Positions 24,301-33,293 are shown, counted from the first letter of the stretch. The stretch is DNA of 64,000 nt from Acidobacteriota bacterium (GCA_016201275.1 JACQDB010000090.1:16598-80597); one strand, 5' to 3'. Notes: generated by a model not told the origin, from the sequence alone. Numbers and translations are program-made.

Positions 24301-26200
24301 TCTCTATTTGAACTTGTTGCCGATGCGGATGATTTGCAAAGAACACACGGCGCAACTCACGGGCGATGCCGCAAGCATACTGCAAAATCAATTCATTCGC
24401 GGCGCAGTCAACGTCATCAGTTGTTCGACTACTTTTGAACTTGGTGTAGATGTCGGTTCACTTGAATCTGTGTTGATGCGAAACGTGCCGCCATCGCCTG
24501 CCAACTATATTCAACGCGCCGGTCGCGCTGGTCGGCGCACCGATTCGACTGCCTTCGCGCTGACTTTTTGCCAGCGTCGTTCACACGACCTGACCTATTT
24601 TCAAACGCCTGAGCGGATGATTGCCGGAACCATTCGCCCACCTGCTTTTGAAGTGCGAAACAAAAAAATCATTCAGCGGCACATTCATTCGGTTGCGCTA
24701 GCGATGTTTTGGAAAGAACACAAGGCGCTCTTCAACAAAGTGAAAGATTTTTTCTTTGCCGTTGAAGGCAGCGAGATAAAAAACCGCGAAGCGTTTTTTG
24801 CAACGCACCCGCTGAGAGAATTTCTTGAACGCAAACCGCCGCTGCTGCTTGAAGCATTGAAGCGCATACTCAAAGAGCAACACGTGGATTTTAAGATAGA
24901 GAGTTGGGAGTGGCTTGACGAGTTCTTCTTTTCAAAAGATTCTCCTTTGCAGAAAGCCGCAGATGAATTGTACGGCGATGTGGCGGACATGGAATCTTAT
25001 TGCAAGGAGTTAATCGCCGAGGGCAGCCGTGATTCTCTTTTCAGAGCAATTAAAATTGGCGACACGATCAAAACCATTCAGAGCAAGCCGATTATTAATT
25101 TCCTTTCGACACGCGGCGTGTTGCCTAAGTATGGCTTCCCTGTGGATGTGGTTGAGTTGCAATTGCTGCATCACGGCGACGAGGCAAAATTTTTAGAGTT
25201 GCAACGCGACCTTCGCATTGCGCTTGCCGAATACGCGCCGGAAAGCCAAGTCATAGCGGGTGGCAAACTCTGGACAAGCTACGCCATCAAGAAAGTCCCG
25301 AAACGCGAATGGCGAAAATTCAAGTATGCGATTTGTAATCATTGCAATTGCTATCAGCGTGTTGCAGAGGCGACGGGCAAAGCGATTGAGGTTTGCCAAA
25401 GTTGCGACCAAAGGATTGACGGCAGAAACGCCAAAGGCACTTTCATCATTCCTGAATTCGGCTTTGTCTCAAGCCGGTTTCAACCTCCTGTGCAACCGAC
25501 TTCGGCAAGACCCGAAAGAAGCTACCTCACGCCACAGATTTTTTACACAGGCGAATTTTTCAGAGAAGAAAAAAACGTAACGATGACCATCGGCGATCTT
25601 CCCATTGCCGCGCAAGCCTTGTCAGACGGGCGCTTCGCCATGTTGAATCGCGCAGGGTTCCAAGTCTGTTTTCACTGCGGTTATGCAGAGAGAGAAAAAC
25701 TTGAGAGGAAGAAGAAAACCCCGCATAAAATCTCGCATAAAACCCCGCAAGGCAAAGAGTGTCTTGGCGCTTTACAGCACACCGATTTAGGACACGAATT
25801 TCAAACCGACCTCTTGCGGCTTGAGATTGGCGACCATCGCTACTCTAGTGACTTCTGGTTGTCCTTGCTCTTTGCGTTGCTTGAAGGCGCGAGCGAATCG
25901 CTTTCTGTCATACGCACAGACATAGACGGTTGCCTCTATCCGTACAAAGGCAGTTCGTCGCCTTCGTTGGTCTTATTTGATAATGTGCCGGGCGGCGCAG
26001 GTCACGTTAGACGGCTCGTTGAAGGTGAGCAACCCATCAAAGCTATGCTGCTTGCGGCAAGAGATAAAGTAAATGGGAAATGTGGGTGCAAAGAAGACAC
26101 AAGCTGCTACGGGTGTTTGCAAAACTACGGCAATCAACGCCATCACGACGACCTCAAACGCGGACAGGTTTTCAACTTCCTGCAAAGTTTGCCTGGTTAA
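21317..26200 (+). CDS. DEAD/DEAH-box helicase with DUF1998-like C-terminus (DruE-like)
   Basis: A 1627-residue superfamily 2 helicase. Motif I is GTGSGKT (111-119), motif Ia YPMNALANDQ, motif II DEVH (254-257), motif III SAT near 292 and motif VI QRAGRAGRR near 1066. Between and after the two helicase lobes are many CxxC pairs (CKRCG, CVKCA, CRSCG, CDTCG, CNHCN, CQSCD, CFHCG), so it binds several zinc ions. The C-terminus, LFDNVPGGAGHVRRL then CGC..CYGC, is the DUF1998 signature. Single-chain fusion of helicase and DUF1998 at this size fits DruE better than DISARM, where the functions are split. Ribosome site GGAGG. Likely acts on invading DNA with its upstream partner. Confidence 0.88.
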   Translation: MQQLNPILATQRIHQSYARYLQTLYPIADAELQQQFRQMLADKQKLVKGPYLEATPPYQTTGNIHDLMKQGVLSPLFSALQHGSLSLERPLYKHQEQAVRKLVNNRNLIVATGTGSGKTETFLIPILHHLLEEKRRGTLSKGVRALLLYPMNALANDQMKRLRAILQGCEFITFGRYTGDTKQKKEDAEKDFQENSKGEPRIKNELLSRAEMQAAPPHILLTNYAMLEYLLLRPDDSIFFDGEEARHWRFIVMDEVHTYDGAKGIETAMLLRRLKDRIAQSEQGRIQCIGTSATLGGGRKDFRDVARFGKQLFDEQFEWLEDDTNRQDVVEASRLMLKQDSVWGVPQPQFYQAAQDLLDSTAANIAKLSMLARACGVPHEVIEKAALSCNDAIQHFLYNLLSGDENLVRLRQLLRGDATQSNKPMLLKEATGAIFKADTNAEISLTALVNLAVQAKPEGEHAPLLPARYHLFAKALEGGFVAFGATKRLFLNRRKQTDDQEPFAVFEMATCKRCGAIHVVGVIEKDAKRLLQSQKISEDNYERAQFFLLKENPLDELDEDEEVAEPDSESEDQEEAHKLCVKCAAIDRVGAMKTLCACGRKWERTVIKISNEKGVATHCRSCGSRSPNLVMRFLTGQDAPASVLATALYQEIPEREVQQATANDEDDEYGQALDEVKLARRLLIFSDSRQNAAYFAPYLGDITYLPILWRRLIIRALQKHEREFIKGHWQVEDLIEPLRKEAQECGIFDTKISRRGQEREVWKWVMLELMAQDRRNSLEGLGLVQFSIAKPQNWLAGKTLQALLLPYNFSDAEVWQLFEILLNSFRLQGVILFPDQVSPDDEIFKPRNRAYYFRNQGAVKNKQVYSWSSPAKRRLNRRLDFVQKLLQQGATNEDIQELAKQILHQVWQNLTDSPFWKNHFSDTPIQGEGRAYQLRHDCWEIAPTFDASQNIWHECDTCGNLFNHNLRGVCPTYRCEGTLRSCNPEETKRDNHYRYLYLNLLPMRMICKEHTAQLTGDAASILQNQFIRGAVNVISCSTTFELGVDVGSLESVLMRNVPPSPANYIQRAGRAGRRTDSTAFALTFCQRRSHDLTYFQTPERMIAGTIRPPAFEVRNKKIIQRHIHSVALAMFWKEHKALFNKVKDFFFAVEGSEIKNREAFFATHPLREFLERKPPLLLEALKRILKEQHVDFKIESWEWLDEFFFSKDSPLQKAADELYGDVADMESYCKELIAEGSRDSLFRAIKIGDTIKTIQSKPIINFLSTRGVLPKYGFPVDVVELQLLHHGDEAKFLELQRDLRIALAEYAPESQVIAGGKLWTSYAIKKVPKREWRKFKYAICNHCNCYQRVAEATGKAIEVCQSCDQRIDGRNAKGTFIIPEFGFVSSRFQPPVQPTSARPERSYLTPQIFYTGEFFREEKNVTMTIGDLPIAAQALSDGRFAMLNRAGFQVCFHCGYAEREKLERKKKTPHKISHKTPQGKECLGALQHTDLGHEFQTDLLRLEIGDHRYSSDFWLSLLFALLEGASESLSVIRTDIDGCLYPYKGSSSPSLVLFDNVPGGAGHVRRLVEGEQPIKAMLLAARDKVNGKCGCKEDTSCYGCLQNYGNQRHHDDLKRGQVFNFLQSLPG

Positions 26201-26355
26201 AATCGAACCCGATGCAATGAATAGATAAAACGACAGCAGCAAGCAAAGTTCAGTAATCACACTTCAGTTGCCGCTGTAAAAAGCAGATAAGCGAAAACCT
26301 GAATTTTGAACTTCGACGCTGCCTCCATCTTGCGCGATGCGATTTCGTTTACGCT

Positions 26356-29300
26356 TCACAATTTAATCTGCGGCAGATTGGCTTGGCGCAGTTGGTCATT
26401 CAAGGCTTTCCCCTCCTTCTCTTTCAACTCTTGCCAACGGGCTAACAAAGTCGCGAGCGTTTTTTGCGCTTCACGAAATGCCGCTACTGCCTGCGTGGTC
26501 GGCTGCACGTCTGCGCCTTCAACCAAATTCATCAAGGCGCTCAACTCGCTGCTCACTCGTGTGAAATTCGCTTCGCCACTTCCTGGTGCGTTGCCACCAC
26601 CGCCGCCGCGCAAGCCGTTGCCAACTGCGCCTTCAAGCGCTGCCGCTTTTTTATCGAATGCCGCTATCGCCTCAGCTATCGCGCTCTGGCCTGCGTCGGC
26701 TTTGAGGGCGGAGAGTTGATTTCTGAGTTGGCGAATTTGCTCCTGCGCCACGCGGCTTTGCGCCATGCCTGCATACGATTTGAAGGCAATCTCGAATTGC
26801 TGCGCCAGACCTTCCACAGGCGTCTTCACTCGCGGGTCCATTTTAATCGTCAACGGTTGCGTGTAGCTCTTGCCACCGGCGGTCAATGTCACCGTGTAGT
26901 CACCGGGCAACACTGTAGGCCCATTCGGTTCGCTCGGCGTGTCTCGATAAATCGCCGTCATCGGATACGAGCGACGCACGCCTTCCGGCGGCGCGTAGCG
27001 CAAATCCCAGGTCCAGCGCTGCATACCGGCTGTTGCCGACAACACACGCGGCGGACGGAACCAGTAGGCCGGATACGCTTGAGAATTTTCATCAATCAGT
27101 TCGGGCTGGTCGGCGCTCGAAAAGCGCCGCACCAGTTTATTCGCCTTGTCGAAAATCTCCAGCACCACGGGCTGCGTCGCATCGGCTTGCAAATAATAAT
27201 TGAGGATCGCGCCATCGGGCGGATTCTGTCCCATAGGTTCTTCGGGCGGAATCGGCGTGTCAGTGTTGACGCTGCGGCGCACACGATAAGTCAATTGTGG
27301 TTTAAACAGAAACGCCGCCGATGAAGCTACCGGCTGACTCATCTGGCGCAATGGCGTGATGTCGTCAAGTATCCAGAAACTGCGCCCGTGCGTGCCGACT
27401 ACCACATCATCATTATGTATAACCAGATCGCGTATCGAAGTCGCAGGCATATTGAGTCTCAACGACTGCCAGTTATCGCCGTCATCAAACGACACATAAA
27501 CCGCCTGTTCAGTGCCCGCGTACAACAAGCCTTTTCGCACAGGGTCTTCGCGCACCACGTTGACGATGCCGCCGTTGGGAAGGCCTCTAGTAATCTCTTT
27601 CCAACTTTTGCCGCCATCATGTGTGCGATAGATGTGCGGACGCAGGTCATCGAGTCGAAAGGTATTAATCGCCGCATAAGCCGTGTCGTTGTCGAAATGC
27701 GAAGCCTCCATCAAAGAGACTTTCGCCCACGCTTGCAAAGCGGACGGCGTGATGTTCGTCCAGTTTTTGCCGCCATCGCGGGTGAGGTGAATCAAGCCGT
27801 CATCCGTGCCTGCCCAAATCGTGTTCACGTCTGTGAAGGACGGAGCGACAGTATAAATCACGCCGCGTCTGGGCATCGTCTCCATGTCGGGCGAGCGATA
27901 GATGCCGACGTTTTTCGGCACGTCCCATTTATCGCGGCTTAAATCGGGGCTGATGACTTCCCAGCTATTGCCGCCATTGGTGGTCTTGAACAATACATTA
28001 CCAGCGTAATATAAAACCTTCGGGTCAACGTGCGAGAAGATGACCGGCGCGGTTCTTAGAAAACGATACTTGCCGGAGCGCACCGCTTCGGGAGCGATGT
28101 TCTGGGTTTGCCCTGTAGTCTTGTCAAAGCGCGTGATCTTGCCGCCGTAAATAATATTGGGGTTCAGTGGATCGGGCGCAACATAGCCGTATTCTTCCGC
28201 GCCTACGGTTTGCCAGTCGCGCCAGGTGATCGCGCCGTAATCGCCACGCGAAGCCACGCCCGCCGAACCGCTCTCCTGTTGTCCGCTATAGACCCAATAA
28301 GGAAATTGATTATCAGTGATGACGTGATAAAACTGCGCCGTCGGTTGATTGTACCAACTGCTCCAGGTGTCGCCGCCGTTGACGGTGATGGTCGCGCCCT
28401 GATCGCTGGCAAATAACATGATGTCCGGGTTGTCTGGGTTGATCCATATACGGTGATAATCGTCGCCGCCGGGTGCGCCCTTAAAACCTTTCCAGGTCTT
28501 GCCGCCGTCGGTGGATTTGTACGAAGCGGTGTTGGCGACGTAAACGATTTCGGGATTTTTCGGGTCGGGGCGAATTTCAGCAAAGTCCGAACCGCGTCCC
28601 CACAATCTTTGGTCATCGCTGATTTTTCGCCAGCTTGCGCCGGCATCGTCCGAGCGATAGAGGCCGCCGGTTTGCGCGTTGGCGTCCACCGTCGCGTAAA
28701 TAATTTTCGGATTGCTGCGCGATATGCCTATGCCTATGCGGCCTAAGCCTTGGGCGAAAGTAGGCAAGCCTGTGGTTAATTTTTTCCAAGTGGTGCCGCC
28801 GTCGGTGGATTTGAAGAGGCCGCTTTCGGGGCCTTGCCACGCGCCGTTTTCCCAAGGGCCTTGCCGCCCTGCCCACAAATCGGCGTAGAGGATTTGCGAA
28901 TCGGTGGGATCAAATTCCACTTGAATCGCGCCGGTGTTTTCGTCTTTGTACAACACCTTCTGCCAGCTTTGGCCGCCATCGGTTGAGCGATACACGCCGC
29001 GCTCTTCGTTTGGCCCGTAAGGATGACCGAGCGCCGCGACAAAAACGCGATTGGCGTCTTGCGGGTCAACGATGATCGAACCCATTTGCTGCGTATCGCG
29101 GAGTCCGAGGTTGCGCCAAGTCTTGCCGCCATCAGTGGATTTATAAACGCCGTCGCCGGTTGCCAGATCGGGGCGTTGCAAGCCTTCGCCGCTGCTGACG
29201 TAAATGATATTCGGATTGGACGGGGCAACCGCGAGGTCGCCGATAGAGCCGGTCGGCTGGTCATCAAAGATCGGTTTCCAGGTGCGTCCGTAATCGTTGC

Positions 29301-29523
29301 TCTTCCAGACGCCGCCGTTGTTGACGCCTATGTAAAAGAGGTTGGGTTGACCGACCACGCCGGTGGCACCAACCGTGCGTCCGGCGCGAAAGGGGCCAAT
29401 GCAACGCCAGCGAAGGTTTTGATAAAACTTCTGCTCGTATGATTGCGCTCTGGTCAAAGAAGTCAAAAGCACCAACAGCAAAAAGCCTATCAAAGCGAAT
29501 GCGAATCTGCGCGACACCATCAT
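26356..29523 (-). CDS. Secreted BNR/sortilin-like beta-propeller protein
   Basis: A 1055-residue exported protein. Signal peptide FALIGFLLLVLLTSLTRAQ, then a long series of BNR/Asp-box repeats of the form KSTDGGKTW, RSTDGGQSW, RSDDAGASW and HDGGKSW through about residue 700, consistent with one or two large propellers of the VPS10/sortilin-like type. A C-terminal region (about 750-1050) includes a beta-sandwich-like stretch and a helical end with a Gly-rich loop. Proteins of this kind are often annotated as glycosyl hydrolases, but I see no catalytic proof. ATG 29523 is chosen since GGAGG lies six bases upstream; the in-frame TTG at 29529 sits inside that spacer. Confidence 0.88.
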   Translation of the reverse strand: MMVSRRFAFALIGFLLLVLLTSLTRAQSYEQKFYQNLRWRCIGPFRAGRTVGATGVVGQPNLFYIGVNNGGVWKSNDYGRTWKPIFDDQPTGSIGDLAVAPSNPNIIYVSSGEGLQRPDLATGDGVYKSTDGGKTWRNLGLRDTQQMGSIIVDPQDANRVFVAALGHPYGPNEERGVYRSTDGGQSWQKVLYKDENTGAIQVEFDPTDSQILYADLWAGRQGPWENGAWQGPESGLFKSTDGGTTWKKLTTGLPTFAQGLGRIGIGISRSNPKIIYATVDANAQTGGLYRSDDAGASWRKISDDQRLWGRGSDFAEIRPDPKNPEIVYVANTASYKSTDGGKTWKGFKGAPGGDDYHRIWINPDNPDIMLFASDQGATITVNGGDTWSSWYNQPTAQFYHVITDNQFPYWVYSGQQESGSAGVASRGDYGAITWRDWQTVGAEEYGYVAPDPLNPNIIYGGKITRFDKTTGQTQNIAPEAVRSGKYRFLRTAPVIFSHVDPKVLYYAGNVLFKTTNGGNSWEVISPDLSRDKWDVPKNVGIYRSPDMETMPRRGVIYTVAPSFTDVNTIWAGTDDGLIHLTRDGGKNWTNITPSALQAWAKVSLMEASHFDNDTAYAAINTFRLDDLRPHIYRTHDGGKSWKEITRGLPNGGIVNVVREDPVRKGLLYAGTEQAVYVSFDDGDNWQSLRLNMPATSIRDLVIHNDDVVVGTHGRSFWILDDITPLRQMSQPVASSAAFLFKPQLTYRVRRSVNTDTPIPPEEPMGQNPPDGAILNYYLQADATQPVVLEIFDKANKLVRRFSSADQPELIDENSQAYPAYWFRPPRVLSATAGMQRWTWDLRYAPPEGVRRSYPMTAIYRDTPSEPNGPTVLPGDYTVTLTAGGKSYTQPLTIKMDPRVKTPVEGLAQQFEIAFKSYAGMAQSRVAQEQIRQLRNQLSALKADAGQSAIAEAIAAFDKKAAALEGAVGNGLRGGGGGNAPGSGEANFTRVSSELSALMNLVEGADVQPTTQAVAAFREAQKTLATLLARWQELKEKEGKALNDQLRQANLPQIKL

Positions 29524-30227
29524 GCTCAACCTCCGAAGAAAAATTTTTTGAAAAAGCTACTTGACCTGACGCGACCAGTCTTTGGTTTCAACACCAGTTT
29601 CCATAGCGTTATTTTTCATTGCATAAAGATGCATAGAAATCCCTGCGCGGTGGCGACAACGACAAGGGAAACGCCACCGGGAAGCAAGCTTTATAGCACA
29701 GCGCGACGAATCTGCCTACTGACGAAATGAACTCTTTCAAGCGCGCCGAAGGAGCGCAAAAAGACCAATAAATCTACACTATTTTCACTAACAGGCCGAA
29801 GGAATTCAGAGCAGAGAAAATCAGCTATAGAAATCATGAAATTGTTTTCCGGGGAACTGAACAGCAGCCTTGTAGAGGCGACCTTCTGTGGTCGCTCCTA
29901 CTGGAAATTCTTTAGAGATTTGAGAAGGGGCAACCACGGAGGGTCGCCCGTACAGGTCGTCCCAATACTGTAGTTTGCCGAAATTTTTTTCTTGAAGGCT
30001 ATAGAAAGCAAAAGAGCGATTCCGGAATCCTTGATTTCGTAGAAGCCAGTGGTCTGCGAAACTGCCGAAACTCTAGCGCTGTGACGTGGCGCACACGCGG
30101 CCTGGCGACCGGCGCTCTTGAGCCGCGACAACACGAGTGGCGCGGCTTCAGGCAATCGGTATATAGTGTCCGCCATCTTTTCACAACCAGCAATGAAAGC
30201 ATAAATAGATTCGGTCAAGGAGTGGGC
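29524..30227. other. Long non-coding gap with palindromic repeats
   Basis: About 700 bp between the divergent BNR gene and the HprK-like gene. An open frame covering 30081 onward belongs to the following gene but its first 49 codons look non-coding. Apart from the paired repeats at 29869-29955 I recognise nothing. Confidence 0.5.
29869..29955. repeat. Two opposed copies of the GGCGACC..GGTCGCC palindromic repeat
   Basis: Copy A (29869-29901) has the pattern CTTGTAGAGGCGACC, a short loop, GGTCGCTCCTAC. Copy B (29927-29955) is the same family in the opposite orientation: GGGGCAACCACGGAGGGTCG then CCCGTACAG. A third copy lies at 63585-63615. Each copy folds on itself. Confidence 0.8.
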
Positions 30228-31100
30228 GTGGTTCAATTGAAGAGGCCGCAAGGACAAGTGGCGGCGGCAGAGCGCAACGAGTTCGATCACCTGGATTGGG
30301 TAGCGGGATTTTCCTTTCTCGCTTACGGCGTTCGCATAGGGGTGCGAACCAATGACGCGCCGGTTATCGAAAAACTATTGCCGCATTTGCCGCCAGGATG
30401 GAAAATTACCGAGGCTGCCGTTGCGCGACGGTATTCGATTGTTACAAGAAGTTCGAGCCAGCGCCATGCGGACAGCTTGCACGAGTTGTATGCCAACGCT
30501 GAAAAGCTTGGCGGCAATGCCAGGCTTGCGCCGTTGCTTGATTTTTTTGAGTCCGACGTGCAGCTATATATTGCCGAACACGCGCCGCGTCGGGTCTTCG
30601 TTCATGCCGGAGTCGTTGGTTGGCAAGGCAAGGCCATCGTCATACCGGGACGCAGTTACACCGGCAAGACCACTTTGGTCGCGGCGTTGGTAAAAGCCGG
30701 AGCCACGTATTATTCGGACGAGTATGCCGTTTTCGATAAGCGCGGGATGGTGCATCCGTATGCGCGCAGGCTGGGCATTCGTAGCGGACGCACCAGAGTC
30801 CGCACACAGAAGTATGCAGTGGAAGAATTGGGCGGCAAATCCGGCAGCACAGCCTTGCCTGTCGGTTTGGTCATGGTGAGCAAATATCGGGAAGGGGCGC
30901 GCTTCAAACCGCTAGAGATTTCCGCAGGCGCGAGCGTTCTGGCGTTATTACAGAACACGGTGTCCGCACGACGAAATCCGCAGATGGTATTGCCGACATT
31001 GAAAAATGCCCTTGCCACGGCGCGTTCGTTCAAGAGTGTACGCGGCGACGCCGGGGAGTGCGTTGAGGCAATTTTCCGAGCTTGTGCTTGGCCAGATTGA
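30228..31100 (+). CDS. HprK-related kinase-like protein at the head of the polysaccharide locus
   Basis: A 290-residue protein. Its C-terminal half has an HPr kinase-like P-loop, GRSYTGKTTL (141-150), followed by YYSDEYAVFD, which fits the metal-binding region of HprK relatives. True HprK regulates carbon use by phosphorylating HPr-Ser, but short HprK-like proteins also occur in RiPP and exopolysaccharide loci beside PqqD and nucleotidyltransferase genes, exactly as here. GTG 30228 is chosen since AAGGAG lies five bases upstream and the codons before it look non-coding. Likely a kinase of a peptide or carrier; substrate unknown. Confidence 0.72.
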   Translation: MVQLKRPQGQVAAAERNEFDHLDWVAGFSFLAYGVRIGVRTNDAPVIEKLLPHLPPGWKITEAAVARRYSIVTRSSSQRHADSLHELYANAEKLGGNARLAPLLDFFESDVQLYIAEHAPRRVFVHAGVVGWQGKAIVIPGRSYTGKTTLVAALVKAGATYYSDEYAVFDKRGMVHPYARRLGIRSGRTRVRTQKYAVEELGGKSGSTALPVGLVMVSKYREGARFKPLEISAGASVLALLQNTVSARRNPQMVLPTLKNALATARSFKSVRGDAGECVEAIFRACAWPD

Positions 31101-31199
31101 GCCATATTAATTTGACACTGAATGAAGAAACAAGGTAAGAAACAAAGCGAACGGACGACTAGCCCTTCGCCACATTCAGTGCCTCGTTGAGGAGAATGC

Positions 31200-31697
31200 A
31201 TGACAACAGAAGAAATAAAACCCCAAGCGCGAAGCGAAGGCTTGGTCATTCAAGAGTTAGCCGATGAAGTCTTGGTGTATGATTTGCAACGTGACAAAGC
31301 CCATTGCTTGAATCGCACGGCGGCGCTGGTCTGGCAGCATAGCGATGGCCAAAACAGCATCGCGGAGATCGCGGCGCAGGTCGGCCAAAAAACCGGCGCT
31401 GCGGTTGATGAAGCGCTGGTCTGGTTGGCGCTTGAGCAATTAAGCAAAGCCCACTTGTTGCCCGCTATCGTCAAAGCGGAAGTTGGTAAAAAGTCTTTGA
31501 CGCGCCGCGAAGTTATTCGTCGCCTCGGCATCGGCGCGGCAGTCGCAATCCCCATCGTCACCAGCATCGTCGCGCCGCTGGCGGTGCAAGCGGCGACTTG
31601 TCTGGGGGCCGGATCACCCTGCTCCTCTGGCGCTGAATGCTGTAGCGGCTTATGCTCCGGCACCTGCGTGGGAGGCCGCCCCGGAGGCAATATTTAA
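31200..31697 (+). CDS. PqqD-domain protein fused to a Tat-like/membrane segment and knottin-like Cys tail
   Basis: A 165-residue protein in three parts. Residues 12-90 are a PqqD-like fold (ADEVLVYDLQRDKAHCLNRT, AALVWQHSDG), normally a chaperone binding RiPP leader peptides. Residues 99-132 read SLTRREVIRRLGIGAA and a hydrophobic stretch ending APLAVQAA, like a Tat signal or membrane anchor with a cleavage site. The last 32 residues hold six Cys (134, 141, 147, 148, 152, 156) in the pattern C-x6-C-x5-CC-x3-C-x3-C, the framework of inhibitor cystine knots. I infer that the tail may be an exported disulphide-rich or modified peptide. Ribosome site GAGGAG. A function is not established. Confidence 0.78.
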   Translation: MTTEEIKPQARSEGLVIQELADEVLVYDLQRDKAHCLNRTAALVWQHSDGQNSIAEIAAQVGQKTGAAVDEALVWLALEQLSKAHLLPAIVKAEVGKKSLTRREVIRRLGIGAAVAIPIVTSIVAPLAVQAATCLGAGSPCSSGAECCSGLCSGTCVGGRPGGNI

Positions 31698-31797
31698 GGA
31701 GAATGCCCGTAGGATTGTCCGGCTGCTGGCAGCGCGTAAAGTGAAACGGACAACCTCTTGAAGCGAGTGATTTGCCTTGCCCAATGGTCCACAACCA

Positions 31798-32847
31798 ATG
31801 CGCGCCAGTCAGTTGATGGCTCAGTTTCTTTGCGGTTGCTGGCGTTCTTCTGCGTCTGCCAGTGACCTTACCGAAGCCGAATTAAATTTCATTCAACCGC
31901 TGCTGCAAAGTTCCGGGGCGGGGGGGCTGGCGTGGTGGCAAATCCGCCACTCGCCGCTTCACACCGCGCCGGTCGGCAACGCCTTGCAACAAACCTTTCG
32001 CCTGCAAACCCTGCTGGCCGCAAAACACGAAATGGAGATTCAAAACCTCTTCCGGCTCATGCGCGAAGCCAACCTCGAGCCGCTGCTGGTCAAAGGCTGG
32101 GCGATTGCCCAGCGCTATCCCGCCAAAGGCTTGCGCCCGTATGGCGATATTGATTTGATTCTTCGCCCACGCGATAGAGCGCAGGCCGAAGCGTTGTTGA
32201 ACCGTCTTGCCGACAAAACCTTTCGAGTAGATTTTGAACACGAAGAATTGGAAGACTTCGAGGACCAGCGCTATGAAGATTTGCTGGCGCATTCGCAACT
32301 GGTCAAACTGGGCGACAGCGACATTCGCGTAATGAGCGAAGAAGACCATCTGCGCTTTCTGTGCATTCATCTGTTGCGCCACGGCGCGTGGCGACCGCTG
32401 TGGTTGTGCGACATCGCCGTTGCGGTTGAAGCGCGTCCGGCGGCTTTCGATTGGCAACGCTGTTTAGGCGACGACCCGACGCAGGCCGGTTGGGTGTTGA
32501 GTACGATTCGCCTGGCGGCAGAATTACTGGGCGCACAGATTGACCACACGCCTGCGGCCAAACATCGTTTGCCGAAATGGTTGATGCCTATGGTGCTGAA
32601 ACAATGGGAGCATCCCGGCTCTGCCGATCACGCGCCGCCCGAACTGATTATGACTTCGTTGCGCCATCCTTCGCACCTTGCGAAAGCACTGGCCGCGCGC
32701 TGGCCGGATGCGATTTCCGCTTCCATACGAATGCGTGCGCCGTTCAATGAAAAACCGCGCTGGCCGTTTCAGTTGGCCAACTACGTCAGGCGCGTCACCG
32801 ACTTCGGCAAACGTCTGGCAAGCCTGGCGGTCAAACATAATCTTTGA
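31798..32847 (+). CDS. Nucleotidyltransferase-fold protein (NTP_transf_5 type)
   Basis: A 349-residue protein whose centre has the signature LLVKGWAIAQRYPAKGLRPY then GDIDLIL (metal-binding Asp pair), typical of the putative nucleotidyltransferases found next to PqqD and HprK-like genes. A C-terminal helical region follows. These proteins are thought to modify sugars or peptides in lasso-peptide and exopolysaccharide clusters, but the reaction here is unknown. Start is uncertain: no ribosome site precedes ATG 31798, and TTG 31777 is an in-frame alternative. Confidence 0.75.
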   Translation: MRASQLMAQFLCGCWRSSASASDLTEAELNFIQPLLQSSGAGGLAWWQIRHSPLHTAPVGNALQQTFRLQTLLAAKHEMEIQNLFRLMREANLEPLLVKGWAIAQRYPAKGLRPYGDIDLILRPRDRAQAEALLNRLADKTFRVDFEHEELEDFEDQRYEDLLAHSQLVKLGDSDIRVMSEEDHLRFLCIHLLRHGAWRPLWLCDIAVAVEARPAAFDWQRCLGDDPTQAGWVLSTIRLAAELLGAQIDHTPAAKHRLPKWLMPMVLKQWEHPGSADHAPPELIMTSLRHPSHLAKALAARWPDAISASIRMRAPFNEKPRWPFQLANYVRRVTDFGKRLASLAVKHNL

Positions 32848-33293
32848 CAAATGGTAGTGGCTCAAGGAAGAGAGCGGTTTCCGCGTCGCGCAACCGACGA
32901 CCGGCACCCCATCTTTATCTTGACGATTCGGCCAGCCACTATTACTCTTCCCCTTGCCTACCGGTATCCATTATTATTGAGAACGGTTGTTGAAGTACGA
33001 AGAATGGGTAGTAGAATTGCGTTTTTGAAGCTTTATCATACAAGCTGAAAACACGAAGAACTGAGCGGTCACGTCATTCCCCCCTACATCATTTCCCCCC
33101 CAAAAAGCGCTCTCGAAATTGGTTCGACGCTTTCCTGGGATGTAGTAATTCTTGACCTTCGCAAAGCCCTGCGCCTGCGCCCACATCCGGCGCAGACGAT
33201 ATTCAAAATTTATTTGTCGCGGCAGCGATTTCCCGCAAGGGTTTACCCAACATCGGGCGAAGCCTGCCCACAGGGAAAGACGAAAGCACACTG
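32848..33293. other. Non-coding gap before the TPR gene
   Basis: 446 bp without a credible gene. It contains a possible promoter, TTGAAG (32990-32995), 16 bp, TAGAAT (33012-33017), about 270 bp before the next start, and two C-rich runs (near 33079 and 33096). No RNA gene recognised. Confidence 0.4.

Noticed and set aside
18251..26200. DISARM system
   Set aside because: No methyltransferase or PLD gene is present, and helicase and DUF1998 parts are in one protein instead of two.
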